NCBI RefSeq assembly: GCF_000420765.1
Contig: NZ_ATVO01000007.1
Span: 1 to 64,000 of the forward strand
Direction of reading: 5' to 3'
Length of the DNA stretch: 64,000 nt
DNA from: Sandarakinorhabdus limnophila DSM 17366
GTDB lineage: Bacteria > Pseudomonadota > Alphaproteobacteria > Sphingomonadales > Sphingomonadaceae
Numbering within the stretch: the stretch's first letter is position 1; each line of letters begins with the position of its first letter. The translations under genes and the position numbers were made by a program. Below the pieces are notes generated by a model, which did no database searches, had not been told where the DNA came from, and saw only the letters and a program-made list of their open reading frames with translations. Shown here one piece after another: positions 16,124-24,174 of the stretch.

Positions 16124-16714
16124 ATGGCTCTGCCCACACGTTCGGTCTGGGCGCCGGCTGGCGCACTGGCGGGGCTGTTGCTTCTGGTGGCCGCCGCCCC
16201 GCCGGCCGTTGATTACCGCGCCCCCGGCGATGAAACCGGCCTGCCGGTCAGCTACCCGGCCGATATGGACGTCGCGCAATCCGATTATGTCGAACAATGC
16301 GGCGGCTGCCACGGCATCAAGGGCAATGCCGCGCCGGCTGAACTGCCCAATCTGCAGGGCCGCGTCGGCTGGTTCATGTGCCTGCCCGAAGGCCGCGATT
16401 ATCTGATGCGGCTGCCCAACATCGCCCGCAGCCGCATTGACGACAACGAACAACTCGCCGCGCTGATGAACTTCATGGTGTTCGGCCTGGGCGGCAAGTC
16501 CACGCCCGCCGGCACCAAGCCCTTCACCGCCGCCGAAGTTGCGGTTGGCCGCACCAAGGCCTTCACTTCGGTTAGCCTGATCAAGACCCGCGCACAGATC
16601 GTCGAAAAGGTGATCCAGAAATGCGGCGCGCCGGCCTCCTTGCGGCTGATGTATCCGCAAGGAACCAGCGCCATGCCGGTGCTGGCTGCGGCCGGCAAAC
16701 CGCCCAAATCCTGA
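16124..16714 (+). CDS. Periplasmic cytochrome c of the amine dehydrogenase operon
   Basis: 196 residues: signal peptide (about 1-25), then heme c site CGGCH (C59, C62, H63). The rest has no second heme motif. It starts 20 bases after mauA and is likely the electron acceptor for the dehydrogenase or the next carrier, filling the place amicyanin or azurin take elsewhere. Its C-terminal half resembles the cytochrome at 11710-12174 (KPFTAAEVAVGRT versus KPFKAAEIAAVRT). It has a C-terminal extension (about 170-196) the other lacks. Confidence 0.85.
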   Translation: MALPTRSVWAPAGALAGLLLLVAAAPPAVDYRAPGDETGLPVSYPADMDVAQSDYVEQCGGCHGIKGNAAPAELPNLQGRVGWFMCLPEGRDYLMRLPNIARSRIDDNEQLAALMNFMVFGLGGKSTPAGTKPFTAAEVAVGRTKAFTSVSLIKTRAQIVEKVIQKCGAPASLRLMYPQGTSAMPVLAAAGKPPKS

Positions 16715-16743
16715 CCGTCCCTCCCCACCGGGGAAGGTTCAGC

Positions 16744-18234
16744 TCACGGCTTCGGCGGCTGCCAGCGCCATTCCAGCGCCTGCAGTTGCGGCGTGGGCGT
16801 GGGGGCGAGCAGGGCATAGGCGATGATCATGCCACGTTCGCACTTCCACCAAAATTCGCCTTCCAGTGCACCCTTTGCCGAGACGCCGGGCGCGTTGGGA
16901 CAACGGCCGGCCTTGGCGGTGATGGCGGCAATATCGGCACGCCGGTGGGCGGCGTCGCGGTCCATCAGGAAATTCACCGCCAGCCCGGCGTTGCCCACTT
17001 CGCCCGTGGTCAGCACCTTGTGCATCGGTTCCGCCAGCCCGGCCAGCGCTGGCGACAGCGCCAGCACATCGTTGGGGGCAAGGCCGGCTTCGCGGATGGC
17101 GATCAGCGCGTCCCAGGTGGGGGCGGCTGGCCCGGCATAGGTGCGGTTGGTCAACACAAAGGCGCCCCAGCCGCTTTCCGGCGCGATCAGCATGTAACTG
17201 CCATAACCGGGATAGCCGCCGCCGTGGAACGCCACCCGGCCCAGCGTGCAATCATCGCCAACCCTGAGCCCGCCGCCATAGACGACCGCCACCGCACAGG
17301 GCGAGCTTGCTGCCTGCGTGGGCCGCATCATCCGGCGCGGTGAACCTTCGCCGCGCAGCAGGGCACGCACCGTGGCACGGGCCGGCGCTTCGGCCTCGCC
17401 CGGTGCTGCGGCCGGCCAGGCAGAGAGCAGATGCCCCACCCATTTGGCATAATCCGGCCCGGTGGTGATCACGCCGCCCATGGCGCCAAAGGTGCCGGGG
17501 GCCATGTCAGGCTCGCGTTGCCATTTGCCGTCTTCCCAGCGCCAGCCGCTGGCCAGCAGCCCACGCGGCACATCGGCCAGATCAAATGTCGTGGCCGCCA
17601 TGCCCAGCGGCCGGAACCGGCGCTTGGCAATTTCGGCTTCGAACGGCTGGCCGCTCACATTGCGGATGATGCGGCCCAGCAGGGCATAGCCCAGGTTGCT
17701 GTATTCATGGATCAGCCCCGGTGCGCGGGTGAAGGGCACACCGTTTTTCAACAGCGCGCTGAACTGCGCTTCGGGCAGCGGCGTCTGGCGATCACCCCAG
17801 GGATCATCGGTGACGAAACCGCCCATGTGGTGCACCAGATCGGTGACGGTGAGCGCGTCGCCCCAACCGGCCACTTCCGGCACATGCGCCGCCACCTTGT
17901 CGTCCAGCCGCAGCCTGCCTTCGCCGGCCAGATCAAACAGCGTCAGCGCCGTGAAGGCCTTGGTCATGCTGGCAATGCGAAAGCGCGTGTCGGCTTCTAC
18001 AGGGCGGGCAGCATCGACATCGGCGATGCCGGAAACGCCACTGTGCACCAGGCCTTCGCCGCGCTTGACGATCCCCCAGGTCAGGCCCGGCACCTGGTTG
18101 GCGTCGGCCCATTCCCGCATGCTGCGATCGATGCTGGCGGCAAGTTCGGGCGGAAAAGTCGCAGTCGGGGGGGCAGCGGTTGCCGGTGCGGCGAGCAGGG
18201 CGCCAAACGCCAGTGGGGCGAGCAGCGTCCTCAC
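16744..18234 (-). CDS. Serine beta-lactamase-fold hydrolase (beta-lactamase/esterase family), secreted
   Basis: 496 residues. Signal peptide MRTLLAPLAFGALLAAPATA, then the serine hydrolase motifs S89-M-T-K92 and Y178-S-N180, with HGGG (in VAFHGGGYPGYG) at the usual third-motif place. This fold covers class C beta-lactamases, D-peptidases and esterases; nothing here singles out antibiotic resistance. It has roughly 100 residues beyond the core domain. GTG 18234 is chosen since it overlaps the DUF3299 gene stop as GTGA and starts the signal peptide. It is last in the ABC-DUF3299 operon. Confidence 0.85.
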   Translation of the reverse strand: MRTLLAPLAFGALLAAPATAAPPTATFPPELAASIDRSMREWADANQVPGLTWGIVKRGEGLVHSGVSGIADVDAARPVEADTRFRIASMTKAFTALTLFDLAGEGRLRLDDKVAAHVPEVAGWGDALTVTDLVHHMGGFVTDDPWGDRQTPLPEAQFSALLKNGVPFTRAPGLIHEYSNLGYALLGRIIRNVSGQPFEAEIAKRRFRPLGMAATTFDLADVPRGLLASGWRWEDGKWQREPDMAPGTFGAMGGVITTGPDYAKWVGHLLSAWPAAAPGEAEAPARATVRALLRGEGSPRRMMRPTQAASSPCAVAVVYGGGLRVGDDCTLGRVAFHGGGYPGYGSYMLIAPESGWGAFVLTNRTYAGPAAPTWDALIAIREAGLAPNDVLALSPALAGLAEPMHKVLTTGEVGNAGLAVNFLMDRDAAHRRADIAAITAKAGRCPNAPGVSAKGALEGEFWWKCERGMIIAYALLAPTPTPQLQALEWRWQPPKP

Positions 18235-18704
18235 ATCTCTTTCCCGTCGCGAATCTTGTAGAACACGCCGGCGCCGTCGCCGCCGGCCAGTTCCAGCGTG
18301 CCTTCGATGGTGCGCACGTCGTAATTCATCGGCACGGCGCTGGAGACCTTCACCTCGATGAACTGCTGCGGGCCGGGATTGAGGTGGAACGGGCAATCGG
18401 GCGGATAGGCCAGCAGCACGAAATGGCTCTGGCTGGCGCCCTTGCCCAGCGGCAGCATGTAGCCATTGATCTTCACCCGCTTGCCCGCCAGCGATTTCAC
18501 CGTGGCGGGATAGACTGGCTTCACCGCGCCGACCTTGGCAGCGGCGGGATCTTCCTTGGCGCTTTCCAGCACCGCCCACGGCACGCCGCCGGGCGGGGTG
18601 GGGGCCGGTTTCCAGATCGATTCCGATGGCTTCAGCGCGGTTTGCGCGAGCGCCGCCGGAGCAGCGAGCATCAGGACGGCGGTGATGACAACACGGGCGA
18701 GCAT
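18231..18704 (-). CDS. DUF3299 secreted protein
   Basis: 157 residues with a signal peptide (MLARVVITAVLMLAAPAALA). KRVKINGYMLPLG, FVLLAYPPDCPFHLNPGP and FIEVKVSSAVPMNYD match DUF3299, periplasmic proteins of unknown activity. The PPDCPFH Cys/His pair is a possible metal site. DUF3299 genes are often next to an ATPase/FtsX-type permease pair, as here. The family is linked to zinc-regulated ABC loci in Vibrio; that link is from memory and not shown by this sequence. Confidence 0.78.
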   Translation of the reverse strand: MLARVVITAVLMLAAPAALAQTALKPSESIWKPAPTPPGGVPWAVLESAKEDPAAAKVGAVKPVYPATVKSLAGKRVKINGYMLPLGKGASQSHFVLLAYPPDCPFHLNPGPQQFIEVKVSSAVPMNYDVRTIEGTLELAGGDGAGVFYKIRDGKEM

Positions 18705-18713
18705 TGGTCCCTC

Positions 18714-19940
18714 CTAGCGGGCATTTGCCAGCGTTTCGGCAATATCATTCTTGAGCACACGCAAGGCTGGAATCAAGGCGGCAATCAGCCCGATCCCCAG
18801 CGCGGCGGCGACAATCAGCGCCTCGCCGGGGTGGAAGGCGAAAGCGTTCAGGCCCAGCGCACGCAATTGTTCGATGCTGGCCGCCGCCATCCCGATCACG
18901 CCATGGCCCAGCAACAGACCCAACGTGGCACCGGCACTGGCCAGGATCAGCCCCTCGCTGGCCACCTGGCCGATGATCGCCGCGCGGCTGGCCCCGATCA
19001 CCCGCAGCATGGCCATGTCGCCCTCCCGCTCCTTCAGCGCGGTGAGCAGCGCCACGAAGATGGACAGGCCGGCGGTGAGCATCAGCAACACGGCAAAGGC
19101 GCGCACCGCGTCCAGCCCGACGCCGACCAGCGCCAACAGGCGGGAGACTTCCACGGCGGGCACGGCGGCCTGCAGATTGGTCTGGCGGTTGATGAAGCCG
19201 GGCAGGCGCACCGCCGCAATCGGCGATCCGAAGCGCACCAGCACGGCTGTCACCTCAGCGGCACCGGCATGGGCTTCATGGTCTTCGGCGCTCTCCCCGT
19301 CGTGATGGTCTTCGCCGGGATCTTCGATGCCGTGCACGCCCCACACGCTTTCAACGCGGGTCAGAATCAACCGGTCGATCACCGTGCCGGTCGGTTTCAG
19401 GCGGCCAACCACGATGAACGGCGTTTCCTCGTGCTTCGGCCCTTCGTCACCACTGCTCATGCCGTGGCCGCCCACGAAGCGCTGGCCCAGCGTCGCGCCG
19501 GTGCGGGCCGCCACATCGGCACCGATCACCGCCTCCATCTTCGCCGAAAACATGCGGCCATCGGCAAGGCTGGCGCCGAGCAGCGCCGGATAGGCCGGTT
19601 CGGTGCCGACAATACGGAAGCTGCGAAAACTGTCGCCCAGCGCCAGCGGGATCGCTTCGGCCACGCCCAATTGGCGGCGCAGCAGCGGGACGGTATCCAG
19701 CGGCACATTCCCGGTCGGGATATCGACATGATAGACCGAACTCAGGATCAGCTGCAGCGGCGAGCCCTTGGCACCCACCACCATGTCGATGCCTTGCGCA
19801 TCCTTGTCGAAGCGGTTTTCCAACTGGCTGGAAAAGAGCAGCAGGATAACGAGGCTGGCAACGCTCAAGGCCAGCAACAGGATGTTGAGCGCGGTGTTGA
19901 GGCCGCGGTCCTTCAGATAGGCAAGGCTCAGCCCGATCAT
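18714..19940 (-). CDS. ABC transporter permease, FtsX/MacB-type, with His-rich insert
   Basis: 408 residues with the FtsX-type plan: one N-terminal membrane helix (about 17-38), a large periplasmic domain (about 40-270), and three C-terminal helices (about 278-300, 325-345, 368-390), the middle preceded by LKEREGDMAMLRVIGASRA. The periplasmic part holds GDEGPKHEE and, at 201-225, a stretch rich in His and acid residues (H203, H212, H213, H221, H224), suggesting metal binding. Start overlaps the ATPase stop as ATGA. FtsX-type permeases move lipoproteins or transmit force rather than import small molecules in the classic way. Confidence 0.85.
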   Translation of the reverse strand: MIGLSLAYLKDRGLNTALNILLLALSVASLVILLLFSSQLENRFDKDAQGIDMVVGAKGSPLQLILSSVYHVDIPTGNVPLDTVPLLRRQLGVAEAIPLALGDSFRSFRIVGTEPAYPALLGASLADGRMFSAKMEAVIGADVAARTGATLGQRFVGGHGMSSGDEGPKHEETPFIVVGRLKPTGTVIDRLILTRVESVWGVHGIEDPGEDHHDGESAEDHEAHAGAAEVTAVLVRFGSPIAAVRLPGFINRQTNLQAAVPAVEVSRLLALVGVGLDAVRAFAVLLMLTAGLSIFVALLTALKEREGDMAMLRVIGASRAAIIGQVASEGLILASAGATLGLLLGHGVIGMAAASIEQLRALGLNAFAFHPGEALIVAAALGIGLIAALIPALRVLKNDIAETLANAR

Positions 19941-20629
19941 GCGGCCACCGGCGCCATCAGATTGAGCCGGTTGGCAAAACGGTGCGCGATGCGGCCATCG
20001 TGGGTGGCAACCAGCAGCGTGGCGCCGGTGGCATCGGCCACGTCGAACATCAGATCGATCATGCGCGCGGCGTTGGCATCGTCCAGCGCACTGGTTGGCT
20101 CATCGGCAACAACCAGCCGCGACCGGGTGATCAGTGCGCGCGCGATGGCAGCGCGCTGGCCTTCGCCCTGCGAAAGCTGGCGCGGCCGGGCGGCGGCACG
20201 GTGGGCAAGGCCAACCCGATCGATCATGCCGGCAATGGCAGCGCGGTCAACATGACCCAGCGCCAGTTGCTGGGCCAGGGCCAGATTGTCGGTCACGCTC
20301 AAGGCCGGGATCAGCCGCAGCGTCTGGAACACCAGACCGATGGTGCGGCGGCGCAAGGCATCGCGGGAAGCCGGGGGCAGGGCGCTCATCACCTCGCCAG
20401 CGACGCTGATCGCGCCGTGGCTGGGGGTGAGCAGGCCGGTGACGATGTTGATGAAGGTGGTCTTGCCCGAACCCGATGGCCCCAGCAGCAGGGCGTGGGC
20501 GCCGGGTTGCAGTTGCCAATCGCCGATGGCCATCACCGTGCGGCCATCACGCACATGCGAAAGGCCCCTGGCTTCCACCAGGGGCCCTTGCGCGGTCTTC
20601 GAATTGGTCAGCGTGTCAGGGCTGGACAT
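19937..20629 (-). CDS. ABC transporter ATP-binding protein (LolD/MacB-like)
   Basis: 230 residues. Walker A GPSGSGKTT (50-58), signature LSQGE (152-156), Walker B LVVADE (172-177) and the H-loop ATHD are all present. The Q-loop region LVFQTLRLIPALSV is of the LolD/MacB/FtsE class that works with FtsX-type permeases, as encoded next door. ATG 20629 is chosen because it overlaps the upstream gene by 14 bases and avoids a proline-arginine leader from a further upstream in-frame start. Confidence 0.9.
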   Translation of the reverse strand: MSSPDTLTNSKTAQGPLVEARGLSHVRDGRTVMAIGDWQLQPGAHALLLGPSGSGKTTFINIVTGLLTPSHGAISVAGEVMSALPPASRDALRRRTIGLVFQTLRLIPALSVTDNLALAQQLALGHVDRAAIAGMIDRVGLAHRAAARPRQLSQGEGQRAAIARALITRSRLVVADEPTSALDDANAARMIDLMFDVADATGATLLVATHDGRIAHRFANRLNLMAPVAA

Positions 20630-20903
20630 TGGCCACGGCAACCGCGCCGGCAGCAGCCTGCGCAGTGGCGACGTCATCCTTCATGCCCAACCGCTTCAGC
20701 ATGGCAAGGCGTGCGGTTTCGATGGCTTCCTGGCGACGCTGCTCGGCAATGCGGGCAGCGGCTTCGGCATAGGCGCCGGCATAGGGATCGGTGCCGTCGG
20801 GGGCGTAGTGGCTGTAACCCGGCATGCCATCAAAGGCGCAGGCAACAGCCGGGCCGGCGACAGCGAGCATGGCAGTGGCGGCAACAACAGCGATCAGACG
20901 CAT
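20616..20903 (-). CDS. Small secreted protein of unknown function, first gene of ABC operon
   Basis: 95 residues: signal peptide MRLIAVVAATAMLAVAGPAVA followed by CAFDGMPGYSHYAPDG, then a charged alpha-helical tail (IAEQRRQEAIETARLAMLKRLG). The Cys right after the predicted cleavage site hints at a lipoprotein, but the lipobox (AVAC) is imperfect. ATG 20903 has GGGAAGGG eight bases before it. It overlaps the ATPase gene and probably works with the transporter. No family recognised. Confidence 0.65.
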   Translation of the reverse strand: MRLIAVVAATAMLAVAGPAVACAFDGMPGYSHYAPDGTDPYAGAYAEAAARIAEQRRQEAIETARLAMLKRLGMKDDVATAQAAAGAVAVANVQP

Positions 20904-21067
20904 GGAAAACCCTTCCCATCGACTCAGACACGACACATTGTCACATTCGCGCACCCCCGGCAACGCGTCTGCCGGTGGGCAAATGCCGCAGACGCGGTGG
21001 CGGTGCTTGCCAAGGCCCGGCCAGCGCGGCAATGGGCAACGATTGAGCTGCAAGGGACGGGATCAAG

Positions 21068-23470
21068 ATGCGCGTGCTGGGACGGGTAGTGATGTGGGCG
21101 GCGCTCGCCCTGCTGGGGGCAACGGCACAGGCCAGCCCGATCGTTCAGACCAAGGGCGATTTCGTCGACAAGTTCCGCCAGCTGGAAGGCGAGGATTGGC
21201 CAACCCCCACCGACACCCGCAACGCCGCCGGCGCGCCGGGCCATCGTTACTGGCAGCAGAAGGTGGATTACCGCATCACGGCAAAGCTTGATGAAGCCAC
21301 CCGCACCATCAGCGCCAGCGAGACCGTTACCTATCACAACAACAGCCCGGATGCGTTGAAGTATCTCTGGCTGCTGCTCGATCAGAATTACAAGCGCGAC
21401 CACATTGCGGAGCGCGCCGAAACCGTGTCGCCCGGCGGCCAGATCAGCATGACCGACGTGCGCAAGGCCATGCGCTACAAGGAATGGGAAGGCGGCTTCA
21501 ACAATCTGAAGGTGACCGACGCTTCGGGCCGCGCGCTGAAGTTCACCGTGGTCGATACGCTGCTGCGCATCGATTTGGCCGCAGCGCTGGCCAGCGGCGG
21601 CGTGGTGACGGTGAAGATCGATTTCACCTTGCCGATGCCGGAAACCCGCGTGGTTGGCGGCCGGTCGGGCTATGAATGCTTCACCAAGCCGGATCAGGAT
21701 GGCAATTGCATCTTCCTTGGCGCGCAATGGTTCCCGCGCGCGGCGGTCTATTCCGATTATGAAGGCTGGCACAACAAGGCCTTTGTTGGCGGCGGCGAAT
21801 TCACGCTGGAATTCGGCGATTATGATGTCAGCCTCACCGTGCCGGCCGATCACGTCGTCTCGGCGACCGGCGAACTGGCCAACCCGGATATCCTCTCTGC
21901 AGCGCAGCGCGCTCGCCTGAGCCAGGCCCGCACTGCCAAGGAGCCGGTCTATATCGTCACGCCCGAGGAAGCGCTGGCCGCCGAAAAGGGCAAGGCCAGT
22001 GGCACCCGCACCTGGCGCTTCACCGCAAAGAATGTCCGCGATTTCGCCTTTGCCTCGTCACGCAAGTTCGTGTGGGACGCGATGGGCGTCAAACAGGACG
22101 ATGCCGCCGTGCCGCTGGTGATGGCGATGAGCTTCTACCCCAAGGAAGCCCGGCCGCTGTGGGATGCCTATTCCACCAAGTCGATCGCCCACACCATCGA
22201 CGTCTACAGCGATTTCGCCTTCCCCTATCCCTATCCCACCGCGCAGAGCATCAACGGCCCGGTGGGCGGGATGGAATATCCGATGATGACCTTCAACGGC
22301 CCGCGCCCGGTGAAGGACAAGAAGACCGGCCAGCTCACCTATACCGAGCGTGCCAAATATGGCCTGATCGGCGTGGTGATCCACGAAGTCGGCCACATCT
22401 GGTTCCCGATGAGCGTCAACAGCGACGAGCGCCAGTGGACGTGGATGGACGAAGGCATCAACAGCTTCCTGCAGTTCGAAGCTGAAAAGCGCTGGGACCC
22501 GGTGAAGACCCGTGGCCGCGGCGAGCCGCGTGACATCACCGAGTATATGGTCAGCCGCGATCAGGTGCCGCTGATGACGCACAGCGACAGCCTGCTGCAG
22601 TTCGGCAACAACGGCTATTCCAAGCCGGCCACCGCGATGGTGATCCTGCGCGAAACCATCCTGGGCCGCGAACTGTTCGATTTCGCCTTCAAGGAATATA
22701 GCCGCCGCTGGCGCTTCAAGCGGCCGACACCGTACGATTTCTTCCGCACCATGGAAGAAGCCTCGGGCGTGGACCTCGACTGGTTCTGGCGCGGCTGGTT
22801 CTACACCACCGATCATGTCGACATCAGCCTCGACAAGGTGGTGCAGGCCCGGCTCGACACCCGCAATCCGGAGGTGGAGAAGGCGTGGGCAAAGGACCGC
22901 GACAAGACCGCGCCGACCCCGCTCACCGCGGTGCGCAACACCGAGCCGCCGATGATCGATCGTGATCCGAAAACGCGCGATTTCTACGACGAAACCGATC
23001 GCTTCACTGTGACCGCCAAGGACCGCAAGGACTACGCGGCCAGCCTGAAGAAGCTGGAGCCGGAACAGGCGGCTGCGCTGGCCTTCAAGGACAATTTCTA
23101 TCACTTCAGCTTCCGCAATATCGGCGGCCTGGTGATGCCGGTGATCCTGAAGCTGGATTATGAGGATGGCTCGACTGAAACCATCCGCATCCCGGCCGAG
23201 CTGTGGCGCTATAATGCCAAGGCGGTGACCTGGCAGCATGTGACGCCGAAGACGCTGAAGGCCGCCGAAGTCGATCCGCTGTGGGAAACCGCGGACGCTG
23301 ATCGCAGCAACAACGCCTATCCGCGCCGCATCGAACCAACCGTGCTGAAGGTGCGCGACGATCCGGCCGGCGGCGACAACCGCATGGCCGACAGCGAACT
23401 GGAAGTGTCGCCGGACAGCATCAAGACGCGTCCGGTGAAGAAGGACGAGAAGAAGAAGGACGACGAGTGA
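21068..23470 (+). CDS. Secreted M1-family aminopeptidase-like metalloprotease
   Basis: 800 residues with a signal peptide (MRVLGRVVMWAALALLGATAQA). The zinc site is HEVGH (H439, E440, H443) with E462 (WMDEGIN) 19 residues after H443, and GGMEYPM (400-406) takes the place of the GxMEN exopeptidase motif. The central 280-560 region is the catalytic domain; the C-terminus ends in a Lys/Glu-rich tail (KKDEKKKDDE). It likely trims peptides outside the cytoplasm. The stop overlaps the DUF6702 gene as GTGA. Confidence 0.88.
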   Translation: MRVLGRVVMWAALALLGATAQASPIVQTKGDFVDKFRQLEGEDWPTPTDTRNAAGAPGHRYWQQKVDYRITAKLDEATRTISASETVTYHNNSPDALKYLWLLLDQNYKRDHIAERAETVSPGGQISMTDVRKAMRYKEWEGGFNNLKVTDASGRALKFTVVDTLLRIDLAAALASGGVVTVKIDFTLPMPETRVVGGRSGYECFTKPDQDGNCIFLGAQWFPRAAVYSDYEGWHNKAFVGGGEFTLEFGDYDVSLTVPADHVVSATGELANPDILSAAQRARLSQARTAKEPVYIVTPEEALAAEKGKASGTRTWRFTAKNVRDFAFASSRKFVWDAMGVKQDDAAVPLVMAMSFYPKEARPLWDAYSTKSIAHTIDVYSDFAFPYPYPTAQSINGPVGGMEYPMMTFNGPRPVKDKKTGQLTYTERAKYGLIGVVIHEVGHIWFPMSVNSDERQWTWMDEGINSFLQFEAEKRWDPVKTRGRGEPRDITEYMVSRDQVPLMTHSDSLLQFGNNGYSKPATAMVILRETILGRELFDFAFKEYSRRWRFKRPTPYDFFRTMEEASGVDLDWFWRGWFYTTDHVDISLDKVVQARLDTRNPEVEKAWAKDRDKTAPTPLTAVRNTEPPMIDRDPKTRDFYDETDRFTVTAKDRKDYAASLKKLEPEQAAALAFKDNFYHFSFRNIGGLVMPVILKLDYEDGSTETIRIPAELWRYNAKAVTWQHVTPKTLKAAEVDPLWETADADRSNNAYPRRIEPTVLKVRDDPAGGDNRMADSELEVSPDSIKTRPVKKDEKKKDDE

Positions 23471-23961
23471 GGCTGCTGGCCGCGATTGCGCTGCTGCTTG
23501 GGCTTGCTGCCCCGGCCAACGCGCATCGCGGCCACGCCAGCCTGGCGGTGGTGGAGATTGACGCCAAATCCGGCGCCGCCACCGTGACCCACCATCTGCA
23601 GGCCCATGATGTCGAACCGGCGCTGGTCGATATCGCGCCCGATGCCCAGCCCAGCCTGGATGATCCCGACGCGCTCAAGGCGCTGGTCGCCTATGTTGGC
23701 CAGCGTTTCCGGATCGCCGGTGTCCGCCTCGCGCCGGCCGGGCAGCGGCTTGATGGCGATACGGTGGTGCTGCGCTACATCGGCCTGCTGAAGGGCAAGC
23801 CCAAGCAATTGCTGATCAGCGGCGCGCTGTTCGGCGAGACGTGGGACGATCACAGCACCCAGGTCAACATCCGCATTGTCGGACGAGGGGCCGGCATCAC
23901 CCGCAGCCTGAATTTCGGCGCGCACGATCCGGAAAAGCCCATCGCGCTGCCGGGCAGCTGA
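23467..23961 (+). CDS. DUF6702 family secreted protein
   Basis: 164 residues. Signal peptide MRLLAAIALLLGLAAPANA, then HRGHASLAVVEIDAKSGAA and a beta-rich domain with LLKGKPKQLLISGALFGETW and QVNIRI, the pattern of DUF6702 proteins commonly found beside M1 peptidases. The mature N-terminus has three His (H-R-G-H and later HH), a possible metal site. GTG start overlaps the peptidase stop, so the two are coupled. Function unknown. Confidence 0.7.
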   Translation: MRLLAAIALLLGLAAPANAHRGHASLAVVEIDAKSGAATVTHHLQAHDVEPALVDIAPDAQPSLDDPDALKALVAYVGQRFRIAGVRLAPAGQRLDGDTVVLRYIGLLKGKPKQLLISGALFGETWDDHSTQVNIRIVGRGAGITRSLNFGAHDPEKPIALPGS

Positions 23962-24174
23962 GGCGCCTGCGCGCTGTTGCCGCAGGTGCGGCACGCATTG
24001 CCGCCGCTTGCCTACGCCAAACAACGTAACGCCCCGCGCGGCGCTGTCATGCATCTGTCACGCGCAGGATTTGGAGAGAATCGGGTTTTGAAGGGCATGA
24101 AACGCTCCGGCCCATCGCCCGATCTGGCAGGGTTCGCTCCGGTGCAGGCCGGGCATTTCTGGGGGTCTTGATTG

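Noticed and set aside
16720-16738. CCCC-ACC-GGGG hairpin between the cytochrome and hydrolase genes
   Set aside because: Stem of four to five pairs without T run; too weak to call a terminator.
16744-18234. Antibiotic resistance beta-lactamase
   Set aside because: SxxK and YxN occur in many esterases and peptidases of this fold; the operon context does not suggest resistance.
18180-20255. Long plus-strand frame across the ABC operon
   Set aside because: Antisense to four genes with clear motifs and overlaps; His- and Gln-rich content is a codon-bias shadow.
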